Shown here: positions 51,101-63,274 of the stretch, in pieces
Layout: every line of letters begins with the position of its first letter
Position numbering within the stretch: position 1 is the stretch's first letter
DNA from: Lophius americanus
Taxonomy: Eukaryota; Chordata; Actinopteri; Lophiiformes; Lophiidae
Length of the DNA: 64,000 nt
Assembly: GCA_037951165.1 (NCBI GenBank)
Contig: JBBDHG010000491.1
Coordinates: forward strand, 156,001 to 220,000
Reading direction: 5' to 3'
Notes under the pieces: model-generated
The model's database searches: none
Seen by the model: the letters and a program-made list of their open reading frames with translations, nothing else
What the model was told of the DNA's origin: nothing
Made by a program: the position numbers and the translations under genes

Positions 51101-54100
51101 CTAGCTTGTTTACATGCCGATCACATGACGTAAACCTGCACCATCATCAGGCTGTTCTAGTGACTCGACAACCACTAGCTGTTATGATTTCTACCAGCTA
51201 CTGACTACTACTAGCTACTGACTACTACTAGCTGCTGTAACTGCTACTAGCTACTGACTAGTACTAGCTATCGACTGCCACTAGCTAATGACTACTACTA
51301 GTTACTGACTACTACTAGCTATTGACTACTACTAGCTATTGACTACTACTAGCTGTTATGACTGCTACTAGCTACTGACTTCTATTAGCTGATGACTACT
51401 ACTAGCTGCTGTGACTGCTACTAGCTACTGACTACTACTAGCTACTGACTACTACTAGCTGTTATGACTGCTACTAGCTACTGACTTCTATTAGCTACTG
51501 ACTACTACTAGCTACTATCTGCTACTAGCTTATGACTACTACTAGCTGTTATGACTGCTACTAGCTACTGACTCCTGCTAGCAACCAACTGCTTCTAACT
51601 GCTTACTACTGGATTCTTCAAAAGTTCTCCAGAGGTTCCTCTGACATCTCGTCATTCCTGTCAGCTGACCAGCCATCCTTCTCTCTGCAGGTCTCCAGCT
51701 GTCTATCTCACTGTGCCATTCCACAGGAGAGAAAAAGAACCAGAGAGCGTCTCCGGAGAAACCGAAACCAGACGACCACCTCTACGTCCTGGAGCACAAC
51801 CTTCATCAGATGATGAGAGAGGTCAGAGGTTACCTTGTCTACTGATATCACACAGATGTTAGCCAGGACCAAGAGTTGTAGTTTTCAGCAGCCTGACATT
51901 CTTCCTACGCATCTCTCGTAATCAAACATCTTTGTTCCAGTTCCACAAGCAGCAGCTCAGCTCTGTGGTCATGCCCCATCCCGCTAGCGCCCCCTTTGGC
52001 CACAAACGGCTGCGTCTGGCAGGGCCTCTGGCCTACGACAAGGCCGAGATCTCAAGCCTGCAGCAGAGCGAGGGGCTTCTGGAGAAGATCATCAAACAGG
52101 CCAAACACATTTTCCTACGCAGTAGGTGAGCAATGCATAAGGAGATACAGCGGGAGGAGGCGAGGGTGGAGGAGTAGCTGATGGAGGAGGCGCTGAGTTA
52201 CAAGGGGGAGTAGTAGTGGGTGGAGGGGAAGCGACCGCCATTGATCAATTTGTTCTCTGTCCCCAGGACCGCCCGGACCATCGACAGTCTAGCAAGCCGA
52301 ATAGAAGACCCCCAGATCCAGGCCCACTGGTCCAACATCAATGACGTGTACGAATCCAGCGTGAAGGTCCTCATCACCTCCCAGGGCTACGAGCAGATCT
52401 GCAAGTAAGTGGAATGGGTGGAGGAGGAGGAGGAGGAGGAGGAGGAAGAGGAGATCTACCAGTCTGATTCTCCAGCGCCGGGTTGTGGTGACAGCGGACT
52501 CATCAGGGTATTCCAGACATTCTTCTTTCGAGGAACACTCCACAGCTCCGGTTGGATTCTGTGGTGTACCCCTTCAGAGAGTTCTGTTCTACCCCCGGGT
52601 CTCCTCCTGAAAAACCTTTCATGGGAGGCGTCCTGATCAGATGATGAGACAAATATGAAGGAGCAGTAGCTCCACTCTGAGCTCCTCACCTGATCTCTAA
52701 GGCTGAGTCCAGGCCCTCATGGAGGTACCAGGTATACCTGTGGCACCAGGGGACTCCCAACATCCTCATCCCCTCTGGAAAGGGAAAGTTCTGCCCCTGC
52801 CGAGTAGGTCAATTCCAGTACCAGCGTTACGGGTGGAGGTGTGCTGTACATGTAACTGAGTGGTAGTTGCTCCACCTCCTGCCCAAGAGGAGATATCTCA
52901 TGTACATGGAGACAGACTCAGACAGTCCGCCAAGGTTCGATCTGTCACCCACCACCCGCTCACTCTGAGGTCTCATCACGTTGTGCAGATAAGTCCCTTG
53001 GATGAAACACCGCCCAGTAGCGCCGTTCCCCTTGACTGACAGTAGGTGGGTTTACATGGGAAACTTTTCTCCTATTCGAGTTGCAATTTCATTCGCCTGT
53101 TTACAGACCTGATCTGTTCTGACCCGGTGTTTTAATGAAACAGCGACTGGATATCAGAAAGGCTTTCATGAAAAGACTAATATTTCCTCCTCTCAAAAGA
53201 ATGAAATTCCAGAAATGGATTTTTTCTTTGTGAAGGGTTTCTACTTGCAGCTTTTTATTTCCGATCGGGTGTCTTTTCAGAATCTTTTCAGAATCAGGCT
53301 GCCTGTGTAAACCCACCTAGTGTGACTCTCACACCTGATTGGCTCGCTCCTCCCGACTGACCGAAGGTGTGTTTGCGTTCAGGTCCATCCAGCTGCAGCT
53401 GAACATCGGCGTGGAGCAGATCCGGGTGGTTCATAGAGATGGACGCGTCGTCATGCTGTCCCATCAGGAACAGGAGCTGCAGGACTTCCTCCTCTCTCAG
53501 GTACTCTCTGAGGTGCGTCAGCTGTGTCTCACCTGTAGCTCTGGCGTGTGATTTCACCCGCGCTCCGTGTCGTTCCAGATGTCGCAGCATCAGGTTCATG
53601 CGGTCCAGCAGTTGGCCAAAGTGATGGGCTGGCACGTCCTGAGCTTCAGTAACCACGTTGGACTGGGTCCCGTAGAGAGCATCGGGAACGCCTCCGCCGT
53701 CACTGTGGCCTCTCCCAACGGAGAGCACGCCATCTCAGGTGAGACGGAAAGTCGGACCGCCATCTCCACCGGAGCACTGTGACCAGACCTGAGTGGATAC
53801 ATATTCAGTCGCCAACCATGATGTCTGTCCACTAATGTAAACACATTACACTGATGGCGGTTTTGCACTTCAGACTTCTTGGTTGGTAGTAATGAACTCA
53901 GATTATATAAATGGTGGTAATGCTCGTCAGAGTACCTGGATAGTAGCAATGTAATCAGATTACCTAGTTGGCAAGAATTTACTGAGATTACCTGGTTTTT
54001 AGTGATGTAATCAGATTGTCGTCTGTCCACCAGTGCGTAACGGTCCAGAGAGCGGCTGCAGGGTTCTGGTCCAGTTCCCCCGCAGTCAGAGCAAAGAGCT

Positions 54101-54242
54101 CCTGAAGAGTGACGTCATCCAGGACGCCAAGTGGAGCCACCTGAGGGGTCCCAGTAAAGAGGTGTACTGGTCCAAGATGGAGGGACGCAACTTTGTCTAC
54201 AAGATGGAGCTCCTCATGGCGGCACTGACCCCCTGCCCTTAG
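48149..54242 (+). CDS. med17: Mediator complex subunit 17 (MED17)
   Basis: MED17 is a core scaffold of the Mediator head module, which links transcription factors to RNA polymerase II. Twelve plus-strand exons, 48149-48383, 48458-48621, 50040-50259, 50334-50470, 50583-50664, 50925-51077, 51691-51821, 51941-52125, 52267-52404, 53383-53500, 53579-53738 and 54034-54242, join in phase to 1932 bases (643 residues; human 651). The protein is highly conserved throughout: ETYVPPLSMSQNLAKLAQRI near the start, FQPSLWPWDSVRNNL, QRDFNSELLRLR, GDLSYRSAG, PEDYCPL, EAAQNVLLCKEIFAQLSRE, MPHPASAPFGHKR, EGLLEKIIKQAKHIFLRS, TIDSLASRIEDPQIQAHWS, VHRDGRV, MSQHQVHAVQQLAKVMGW, MEGRNFVYKMELL. The start follows the family's MSG start. 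The acidic segment after residue 50 varies most. All introns are GT-AG. It shows no sign of damage. Confidence 0.98.
51180..51600. repeat. Degenerate ctactagctactgacta minisatellite in med17 intron 6
   Basis: About 25 imperfect copies of tactactagctactgac with gttatgactg and gctgctgtgactg variants lie between exons 6 and 7. Confidence 0.9.
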
Positions 54243-54249
54243 ACCCAAC

Positions 54250-54440
54250 TGGTCCATACTGGTCCAGTTCATACTGGTTCATACTGGTTTATACTGGTCC
54301 AGGTTCATAATGGTTTACACTCCTCCAGGTTCAAACTGGTCCACACTGGTCCAGGTTCATACTGGTTCACACTGCTCAAGGTTCATACTGGTTTACACTG
54401 CTCCAGGCTCATACTGGTTCACACTGGTTCTTACTGGTGT
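54250..54440. repeat. Imperfect tactggtccaggttcata repeat in the med17 3' UTR
   Basis: Short words tactggttcata and cactgctccaggttcat recur from just after the stop codon. They fall before the polyadenylation signal, so they are probably transcribed. Confidence 0.85.
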
Positions 54441-54494
54441 GTGCACAGAAATGTAAGTGGTTGATACTCATATCATTTTATCCAGTTTGTTCTA

Positions 54495-54500
54495 AATAAA
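54495..54500 (+). terminator. med17: med17 polyadenylation signal
   Basis: An AATAAA lies about 250 bases past the med17 stop codon, in a context (tctaaataaaaaacg) suited to a 3' end. Confidence 0.7.
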
Positions 54501-54689
54501 AAACGTTTGATCATGGAGGCGAAAAACAGTGGAATTATCTTCTCTGGTCTGATTAGATCCTTTGTCATCAGTTTAACAGTCATGTCAGAGGTTTTAGGTT
54601 CTACTACAATCAGAAATAATTCAAGTACAATGAATACATTAAAAGTAGAAAAGCCTGAAGCTGCAGCGTTGTCACAGGTTCTGTCAAGA

Positions 54690-56040
54690 CACACAGCCAT
54701 TGGTCGAGTTGGTGTTAAACAGCCTGAAGGCCGTAGGAACAAAGCACCTCCTGAACCTCGAGCGACGCTGCTGCAGCTCGTCTGGCAAGACAGGACGCCG
54801 TGGAGAGGCTGGTTGATGTGGTCCAACAGTCCTGACTTGAGTCCATCCTCCTGCCAATCACAGCCACCCTTTCTACCAGATGGTCCCGCCTCCTTTTGTT
54901 GTCGTTCTTTACAGTGCAGCTTTATCCCCAGGAGACCGAAGAGCATGGACGAGGAAGAGCATGGATGAGGATGCTCGCCATCACCGTCTGACAGAACAAA
55001 TGCAGCATTTCACTGCACACGTCTAAAGGACCGGAGCCTCCTGAGAGAAAAGAGCCGGCTCGGACCTTTACGATGGATTCAGTGTTCTGAGACAGGTCCA
55101 GTTTGATGTCCATGTCAACACCAAGATACTTGTACGTGTGCACCATCCAAATGTCCTCCCCTCGGATCCCTCCACCTTCAGAAGTCATTACCATTTCCTC
55201 GGTCTCGGAGGTATTCAGTAGGAGGCGGGACTTGTCACTACAGTCACTGAAGACCCCCTGAAGAGGGTTGGATGTGTTGAATGCACTTGAAAAATCAAAG
55301 AACATAATCCCCACATAGCGGCTCGGTTCTTGTATTTAAGAACCGACCCGGTTAAGCAGACAAGGCGGCATCATCCCAGGCCAACATGTTCGCTCAGAGA
55401 TCTTCGTCATGTGTGATGTGAAAGCCACCGGTCTGAAGTCATTTACCTCAACTGGACGCCTTACCTTAGATACCGGCATCAGGCAGGATGTTTCCCGCTG
55501 TGATGGAACGCTCGCAGTCAGCAAACTGAGATTGTAGATCTTCTGGACAGGATCCGCCAGCTGAGCTGCACAGTCCTTTAGCAGCCTAAGGGAAGCAGCG
55601 TCTGAACCCCCGCTTTTCCAGGACATTGTCTCCTGAGTTCAGTTCTCACCTCATCTGCTGTAAAGGCCAGGAGGCGGGGCTCTGGTGAGAGAGGAGCATT
55701 GTTGGGTCTGCGGCTGTGTGGAGGAGGAAATGGAACAGCTGACGACGCAGCTGAGGTGGCTGGAGCCGGAACCTCTAGGTGGAATGTAAACAACGATGGC
55801 TACGATGTGAGAGAACTCCCTCTGCGCATGGAAAGATCTGACACCAACTGCCAGCAGTTCAATATCCCGAGAGCAGATCTTCTCCTTCACTGCGATATAA
55901 AGGGGGTGTCACCACTTACTGTTCACATCCAGAATCAGTCCCTTTACTCTCTCCGCTTGCTTTGGAGTCTCTGTCTGCTCGTGCTGCCGTGAGCCGGGTC
56001 AGGACTGCCGCTGGTAAGCCATGTCTTCGTAAAGACGTGA
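54690..56040 (-). mobile_element. Decayed LINE (L2/Rex-like)
   Basis: Successive minus-strand frames resemble LINE reverse transcriptase in order: ADEVRTELRRQCPGKAG, LKDCAAQLADPVQKIYNLSL, NDFRPVAFTSHMTKISER, FFDFSSAFNT (the catalytic motif A region), LLLNTSETEEMVM and YKYLGVDMDIKLDLSQNTE. Frameshifts and stops separate them. It fills most of the gap between the convergent med17 and vstm5 genes. Confidence 0.88.
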
Positions 56041-56439
56041 CTTAATTCATGTTAAACTCGCTGGTTCCCCAGAAGTGCCTCCAGCTCACCACAGCCAGAG
56101 GGTCGACATTCCCCGTGAGGATATTTGGTAAGAAAGGCTTGTACCTCCACCTCCTAGCCTTTAGCTTAGCACCGGCTCTACAACCATTAAGCGCACCATC
56201 AGTTCAGTCGGAATGGAGTGTTTACTCCGTGTCCAGCCCGCTTTTGTACGGTGTTCCTTCCTTGCCAGAAACACTGGCTAACAGCATCGACCAGCGCTCA
56301 CATGACCTCCAACACCTCAAGTTCCCTGCAGACGACCTGCTGCACCTTCAAAGTTTATCCAGTGCAAGTTTGGAGAAAGAAACTGACCAGATTTATTCAC
56401 TAATAAATACAGAATGATGTTTCACAGATTACAATCAAC

Positions 56440-56770
56440 TTAAGCAATTATCCCAGTTCAACTTTAACATTTATCCCAGTTCAACTTAAACATCTGTCGC
56501 ATTTTAACTTAAACGTTTGTCCCTGTTCATCGTGAACATTTGTCCCAGTTCAACTTTAACATTTGTCCCAGTTCAACTTTAACATTTATCACAGTTCAAC
56601 TTTAACATTTGTCCCAGTTCAACTTTAACATTTGTCCCAGTTCAACTTTAACATTTATCCCAGTTCAACTTTAACATTATCCCATTTCAACTTAAACATC
56701 TGTCGCATTTTAACTTAAACGTTTGTCCCTGTTCATCGTGAACATTTGTCCTTGTTCAGTTTTGACATTT
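56440..56770. repeat. 23-24-bp minisatellite (cccagttcaactttaacatt), about 14 copies
   Basis: It repeats with few changes. If vstm5 uses the minus-strand AATAAA at 56,392-56,397, the array lies in its 3' UTR. Confidence 0.92.
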
Positions 56771-57022
56771 GTCCCGGTCCGGTTCCAGCCGGTGTTGTGA
56801 CCCTAGTTCTATTCAAAACCTCCACCGGCCCTGAACACCCTCCCTGATGTTCGGGTTTCTCTTAACGGTTCTCAGAAGTGTTTTTGGGGACCAGGGGTTT
56901 CCTACAGAGGTCCTTTAAAGGGGTGGGTTGTTGACCCAGTGATGTCATCAGTCAGCTGGGTTGATGATTGACAGGTGATGTGTAATTACTGGTGGAGCAG
57001 CCTGATGGCGAGGAGACCTGCG

Positions 57023-60000
57023 TCATAGATGCTGGAGCTCTGTGTCGTGGTGTTCTGCATGGAGGAGGAACAGAAGGGTCAGTAGTGAAGATAGAAACAC
57101 CAAAGGAACTTTGTTCTGGTTCATCTCAGGTAGGTGATGTTCTCACGGGCTCCACTGGTCACGACTGATTTCATCACATGACCTGAGTAGAATCATCTGG
57201 ATCATCAGAAGAGGTTGTGTTTGGGATATTAGATCTTTAGTGTCATGAAATGTCCTAGAGTCACTCCGAAATCTAAGCACCCAAATAAACTAAAGGTGTG
57301 GTTTGAGTTAACATAATCCTGTAGCCTGACAGGAAGTCAGACTTCAGACCTCCCATCAAGGCTCAACATCTGGTCTGACTCCAAGCAGCCACATCTTCTG
57401 GAGAGCTGCATGTTGACTGATGTGATCTACTTACTGATCATCAGTCTGGTGGGGCAACCATGGATCCTGGATCAGCCTTTACTGACCTTTGACCTGGAAG
57501 GTCAAAGGTCAGTAAAGTCACTATTCACTATTTAAAACCCAACACCTGAACTCATGGGGACATTGATTCAGGTTTACCTGCAGTCTGCTTCTTGCAACTC
57601 CAGACCACAATCTTCCAGTAGATCTTGTCCAGGAGCCACAGGAGCAGCATGAGGAGGCCGGTGATGCAGGCCAGAGCCAGGGCCGAGACGGACAGGTACT
57701 GAAGGTCCTCGTAGATCACCTCTGGAGGAAACAGAGACTCACGATGTCACTGTAAGGCCTGGAACATGTTCTGGGGTCATAATCATGTTGAACTACGACC
57801 CTTTGAGCCGGTGAACTGGACCTTCTGACCCGATGAAAGTTTGATTATGGTTTAGATCATTTCAGCATCAGGAGTCGTCATTCTTCTACCAGATCAAACT
57901 TTTAGCGCCATCATGGAGCAACTTCAGAGGAACTAGCTACTAGATCATCACCATAAGAACCCCCGAAGACCACCACAGTGAGACCATCAGAACCCCTGAA
58001 GACCACCACAGTTAGACCATCAAATCCCCTGAAGACCACCACAGTAAGACCATCAGAACCCCTGAAGACCACCACAGTAAGACCATCAGAACCCCTGAAG
58101 ACCACCACAGTAAGACCATCAGAACCCCTGAAGACCACCACAGTAAGACCCATCAGAACCCCTGAAGACCACCACAGTAAGACCATCAGAACCTCTGAAG
58201 ACCACCACTCAGATCCTGGATCATCAGCTGAGACATTCAGAACTTTAGTAAGAAGATACAACGTTTGAGTCTTTTTCGTCGCTGACATTGATGTCGGTTC
58301 ACTTGGCTCTCGTATTTGACGTCTCGTTACACTGTAGTTACTACGACTACTACAACTACTACTACTGTAGTTACTACGACTACTACAACTACTACTACTG
58401 TAGTTACTACGACTACCAGAACTACTACTACTGCATTTACTACTGCAACTACTACTACTGTAGTTACTACAATTACTACTAATGCATTTACTACTATAAC
58501 TACGACTACTGTAGTTACTACGACTACTACAACTACTAATACTGTAGTTACTACGACTACTACAACTACTGTAGTTACTACGACTACTACAACTACTACT
58601 ACTGTAGTTACTACGACTACTACAACTACTACTACTACTGTAGTTACTACGACTACTACAACTACTACTACTGCATTTACTACTACAACTACTACTACTG
58701 TAGATACTACAACTACTACAATTACTACTAATGCATTTACTACTATAACTACTACTACTGTAGTTACTACAATTACTACTAATGCATTTACTACTATAAC
58801 TACTACTACTGTAGTTACTACGACTACTACAATTACCAATACTGTAGTTACTACGACTACTACAACTACTACTACTGTAGTTACTACTACTACTACTATT
58901 ACTGCATTTACTACTACAACTACTACTACTGTAGTTACTACAACTACTACAATTAATAATACTGTAGTTACTATTACAACTATTACTACTGTAGTTACTA
59001 CTATAACTACTACTACTGTAGTAACTACAACTACTACAATTACTACTACTGTAGTTACTACAACTACTACAATTAATAATACTGTAGTTACTATTACAAC
59101 TATTACTACTGTAGTTACTACAACTACTACAATTAATAATACTGTAGTTACTATTACAACTATTACTACTGTAGTTACTACTATAACTACTACTACTGTA
59201 GTAACTACAACTACTACAATTACTACTACTGTAGTTACTACTATAACTACTACTACTGTAGTTACTACGACTACTACAACCAGTACTACTGTAGTTACTA
59301 CTATAACTACTACTACTGTAGTTACTACGACTACTACAACTAGTACTACTGTAGTTACTACTACTGTAGTAACAACAACTACTACTGTAGTTACTACTAT
59401 AACTACTACTACTGTAGTTACTACAACTACTACAATTACTAATACTGTAGTTACTATTACAACACTACTACTGTAGTTACTACAACTACTACAATTACTA
59501 CTACTGCATTTACTACTATAACTACTACTACTGTAGTTACTACGACTACTACAATTACTAATACTGTAGTTACTACGACTACTACAACTACTGTAGTTAC
59601 TACGACTACTACAACTACTGCATTTACTACTACTGTAGTTACTACAACTACTACAATTACTACTAATGCATTTACTACTATAACTACTACTACTGTAGCT
59701 ACTACGACTACTACAATTACTAATACTGTAGTTACTACAACTACTACAACTACTACTACTGTAGTTACTACTACTACTACAACTACTATTACTGCATTTA
59801 CTACTACAACTACTACTACTGTAGTTACTATTACAACTACTACTACTGTAGTTACTACTATAACTACTACTACTGTAGTTACTACTATAACTACCACTAT
59901 TGGACCCGGTAGAACCAGATTCTGAGGTCTTTCTGTGTGGGTTCACAGGTTCTCCTGGTTCCTCCCGAAACAAACGTTCATTTATGACCAACCTATTTCT

Positions 60001-61955
60001 GGACTCAGTGCGACTACATGCGTCAGGACTTTGGATCTGGATAGGACCCCCCCCATCAGGTTTGAGTGACAGATGGACTCACCGTGGACCTTGAGGACCA
60101 GTCCGATGTCTCTGCTGCTCCCTCCGGTCTCAGCGACCGTCACTACGTAGAATCCGGCGTCCTGCAGCCGCAGGTCCGACAGGCCCAGAGATCCGTTATC
60201 GTAGACCTGAACCCTGGCGAGGTAATCCTCCGTGATGTTGGCGTAAACCCCCGACTGCCACTCCCCGATGCAGCGGCGGACCTCCCCCGACCTGAAGGTC
60301 CAGTGGACGGTGGTGGTCCCACTGCTTGACACGTCCACCGAGAAGAGCACATGGTCCTGCACAGACCCGGTGAGAGTCCTCTGAGGACAGCGGATGGACA
60401 TGCATCCAGCTGTGGGACAGAAACAAAGTCGTCCAGAAAAACAGAATCCAATGATTTAACATCCAATCTCATAAAAATCCGATCATCTGACACCTGCAGA
60501 ACCTTTAGAACCTGTGGGGGCGTGTCTAACGGCGTGTGACACCACCTTCTCCTTTAGTCTTTAGGAAAGGAAGACACTAGAGTGGAATCTTGTCTCTTAG
60601 CTGGCCAATAGTCACAGGGTTCTGATTTTAACGGGGTCCAATCCTGAAGCGGGTCGCTCCACTACTGCAAGGGGCTGGTCCAGATTCATGGAATCATGGT
60701 GGTTTTTTAAACTCCCGAAGGGTCAAAGGTCATTCACTGTTGGTTTTGGTTGTTTCTCCTGATATTATGGTCTGCAAACAGGAAGTCTCCTCCTTCCTGA
60801 GGAACACTCTTCAACAGTTGGAACCTCTCATCACCTTTTACCCATGATCCTTTTCTCTGCTGAAGCAGACAAATAAATATATGTATTTAAACGCGTTATA
60901 AATGTTCGGAGATGAAGCTCCCCTTAGTGTCAGAAGTATACAACCTACCTTTCCCAAAATCAATTCAGTTCTTCCTCGAACTAAGGTCTATACATCAAAT
61001 AAATATATTTTTGTGCGCGTTAATAGTAATAAAACTTCCTGCATCCAGCGTGAAGTATGGCGACCCGCGTCTTAGGTTGCAATGGGGAATCACGGTATCT
61101 GAGCTCTATTGATGATGTCTTCTTATAGTCGGCGTTCAACAGAGTGAATCAACTCGTACCAGCTGTTCTGAAACCTAACTTCCCCAGTTTCTCAACTCAG
61201 GCTTGGTCAAGCCCGATCTCAATCACTAACTTTGAGTAAGTTAAGTCTGCTTCTTGAAATAACCCCCAGATCTCAGTCCACTCCAGCATCGGTGGGATGT
61301 TCTGGTCCATGGAGGCTCCAACTCAAAACCTCCAAGACTTCAAGGGTCTGCTGCTAATTTCTTGGTACCAGATACCACAGCAGAACCTTCAGAGGTCTGC
61401 TGGAGTCCAGACCTCCACAGGTGACCGTAAAAAATAATATGCTTGTGGTTATAATGCTATGGCTGATGGGGAAACTGTCTTGGACAGGAAATTATGTCAT
61501 TAAAGTTTGTTAGGATTTCAGGTGATGGTTCTCGGACTAACCGGCATGCAGTGAGTCAGACTGATCATGTGACTTCTCAGGTGTGGATCAGGTTCTACTG
61601 GTAGTGTTTACTCAGTGAGGAACTGCCTGAAACCCGTCTTAACCCAACTACCGCCTCACTCATGGAGCTTCAGAGTGGAATAAGATCCAAACACATCTTC
61701 CTGTTTCTCTGCTGGACCGAGATGGTCTGATGGGACCAGAACAATCCGATGTTCATGGAGCAGCACCTGGGCAGAACTCTACTTTCCAGGTTCTACATGT
61801 GGGTTCTAGCCCTCCTCTTACGACCAGGTGTTCTCATGTAAAGACAATCATGTGACCATAGTGAACTGGTTCTTCTTACCCAGGTGGCACATGTAGAGTG
61901 TGATGCCGAGAACCACGGCCACATCTTGAACATCCCACAGGCTTAAACGCAACAT
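57023..61955 (-). CDS. vstm5: VSTM5, V-set and transmembrane domain protein
   Basis: VSTM5 is a small Ig-superfamily membrane protein reported in neuronal membrane protrusion and complex formation. Four minus-strand exons, 61880-61955, 60083-60409, 57578-57721 and 57023-57054, join in phase to 579 bases (192 residues; human 200). Exon 2 holds the V-type domain with VHWTFRSGE, WQSGVYANITEDY, VYDNGSL and DAGFYVVTVAETGGSS. Exon 3 holds EVIYEDLQYLSVSA and a helix at about 144-165, matching the family phrase EILYEDLHF. The last exon is short and ends EHHDTELQHL-stop. As in the human protein, the F-strand has Tyr-Tyr/Phe-Tyr without the canonical cysteine. MED17 neighbours VSTM5 in human as well, which supports the call. 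The signal peptide is unusually poor (MLRLSLWDVQDVAVVLG), so an alternative first exon is possible. Confidence 0.9.
57962..58205. repeat. 33-bp minisatellite (agaccatcagaacccctgaa), about 7 copies
   Basis: Units continue gaccaccacagta. It lies in vstm5 intron 2, just before the large ACT array. Plus and minus frames are open only because 33 is a multiple of three. Confidence 0.93.
58328..59900. repeat. ACT-rich complex repeat, about 1.57 kb, in vstm5 intron 2
   Basis: Trinucleotide act runs alternate with the words gtagttactac and gcatttactac in variable-length blocks. Long open frames (386 codons plus, 554 minus) encode Thr/Val or Ser/Tyr monotony and are not genes. Confidence 0.97.
60410..61879. 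other. vstm5 intron 1, no second gene recognised
   Basis: This unique-looking sequence has a few teleost-repeat-like words but no array or transposase I can identify. Confidence 0.5.
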
Positions 61956-62439
61956 TAGGATCCCAGAGCCATCAGCTGGACTTCAGTAGAACCTTCCTGA
62001 AGGTCACTCCGTCTGAACCGCCTGTCCTAGTCCTCCTCAGGTGTTACACAGGTGTTGTTCTATGAGAAAGAAAAAGGTTTGGTTACTGTTCCGTCTCTGG
62101 ACTCTTCATACCCGCCCCCACCGATCTCACAGGTAGAGCCAGAGATCACTGTGCAAACACAGGCAACCATAGCCACGCCCCCCGCCTCCAGGATAGAGTT
62201 CATTCACATGACCTCACGTTGCTGGTCAGACCGGTAAAACAGGAAATGAACAGACGCACACAAACTCAGTTCATGTGAGTGAATTGAGTGAGTGATACTA
62301 ATTTTTCCTCAGAGACAGTGGAAGAAATCCCAGCTGGTCTGAATCAGCTATCGCTGTGTCTCTTCAAGGTTCACCATTCTAATTATTATTCAACATAGTG
62401 AAATCATCATCTGTATTGGACCCCTCCCTGAGGGAGGGG

Positions 62440-62752
62440 TGGGCGGAGCTTTTGAAAGCACGGGGAACTAGGGTTTCAGGGTCTTGCCTAAGGACCCTAC
62501 GACAGGTAGACCCTAGTGAGACTTGAACCGGCTAACTTCTGATTGGGAGAAGGCCGCTCCACCCACTGAACTACAGCCGCTCCACCCACTGAGCTTGAGC
62601 TGCTCCACCCACTGAACAACAACCGCTCCACCCACTGAACTATAGCCGCTCCAGCCACTGAGCTTGAGCCGCTCCACCCACTGCACTTTGAGATTTGATC
62701 CAAATGTAAAGTGCATTATATATTAAATGTATTATTATTATTATTATTATTA
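62440..62752 (-). mobile_element. SINE head, minisatellite and LINE-tail composite
   Basis: The minus strand carries the same SINE as 46,259-46,495: its body start (gtcgtagggtccttaggc) and tRNA-like head with the B box. The A-box segment (plus-strand ccgctccacccactgaac) is then repeated about six times with a 23-base period at 62,552-62,684. It runs straight into a plus-oriented LINE tail at 62,683-62,752. Confidence 0.8.
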
Positions 62753-63148
62753 GTGAATTACAGCCGCCCCTTTTATACAGGAATTTAAAATCCCAATTCA
62801 AATTTAAGATTTAAAGAACTTTATTTGATTCCATTTCTAAGAAATTACTTTGGAGGAAAATGTTTGTATTTCATCTGGTCTCTTTTTATCCACTGCAGCA
62901 AATCAGCAAAATAAGAACCGACTGCTGCAGACATGAAAACATTCAAAACTGGAAAGACTAAAGCCTCAGGTAAAAACTTTGATTTATTTATAATTTGTTT
63001 TATTTATTATATTGTAATATTAATTTCTTGTTATTCCTTTATTTATTTTTCTGTTTATTATTTGTTTTGGTCGTTGTTCGTTAGAGCTGTTGTAAACTTT
63101 TCTCTGTTAATAAAGTTTACCTGAAAAAGAGATAAAAACAAGAAATAA

Positions 63149-63180
63149 CTTCCGGTTCACGTTGACGTCACAGCGGAAGC
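63149..63180 (+). promoter_or_regulatory. CRE and ETS promoter-like cluster
   Basis: A perfect CRE, TGACGTCA, lies at 63163-63170. It is flanked by ETS-type words cttccgg (63149-63155) and gcggaag (63173-63179). Such clusters mark promoters of broadly expressed genes. Confidence 0.5.
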
Positions 63181-63227
63181 TGCCAGCTGGTAAACTCACA
63201 TTATGTAAGCTTGTTTTTGTCTCTGGA

Positions 63228-63274
63228 ATGGACCTCACGGCTACTGTAGTTTCGCCTGGAGGACGACGGACCAG
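63228..63274 (+). CDS. Possible first coding exon of an unidentified gene (partial)
   Basis: About 50 bases after the CRE/ETS cluster an ATG opens MDLTATVVSPGGRRT and ends at a good donor (accag-gtaata at 63,275) in phase 2. I do not recognise the protein, and no second exon is evident before the window ends. It could equally be untranslated leader. Confidence 0.3.

Noticed and set aside
58316..59991. 386- and 554-codon frames (Thr/Val-rich or Ser-rich) on both strands
   Set aside because: Translation of the ACT-rich complex repeat; monotony in every frame, inside vstm5 intron 2.
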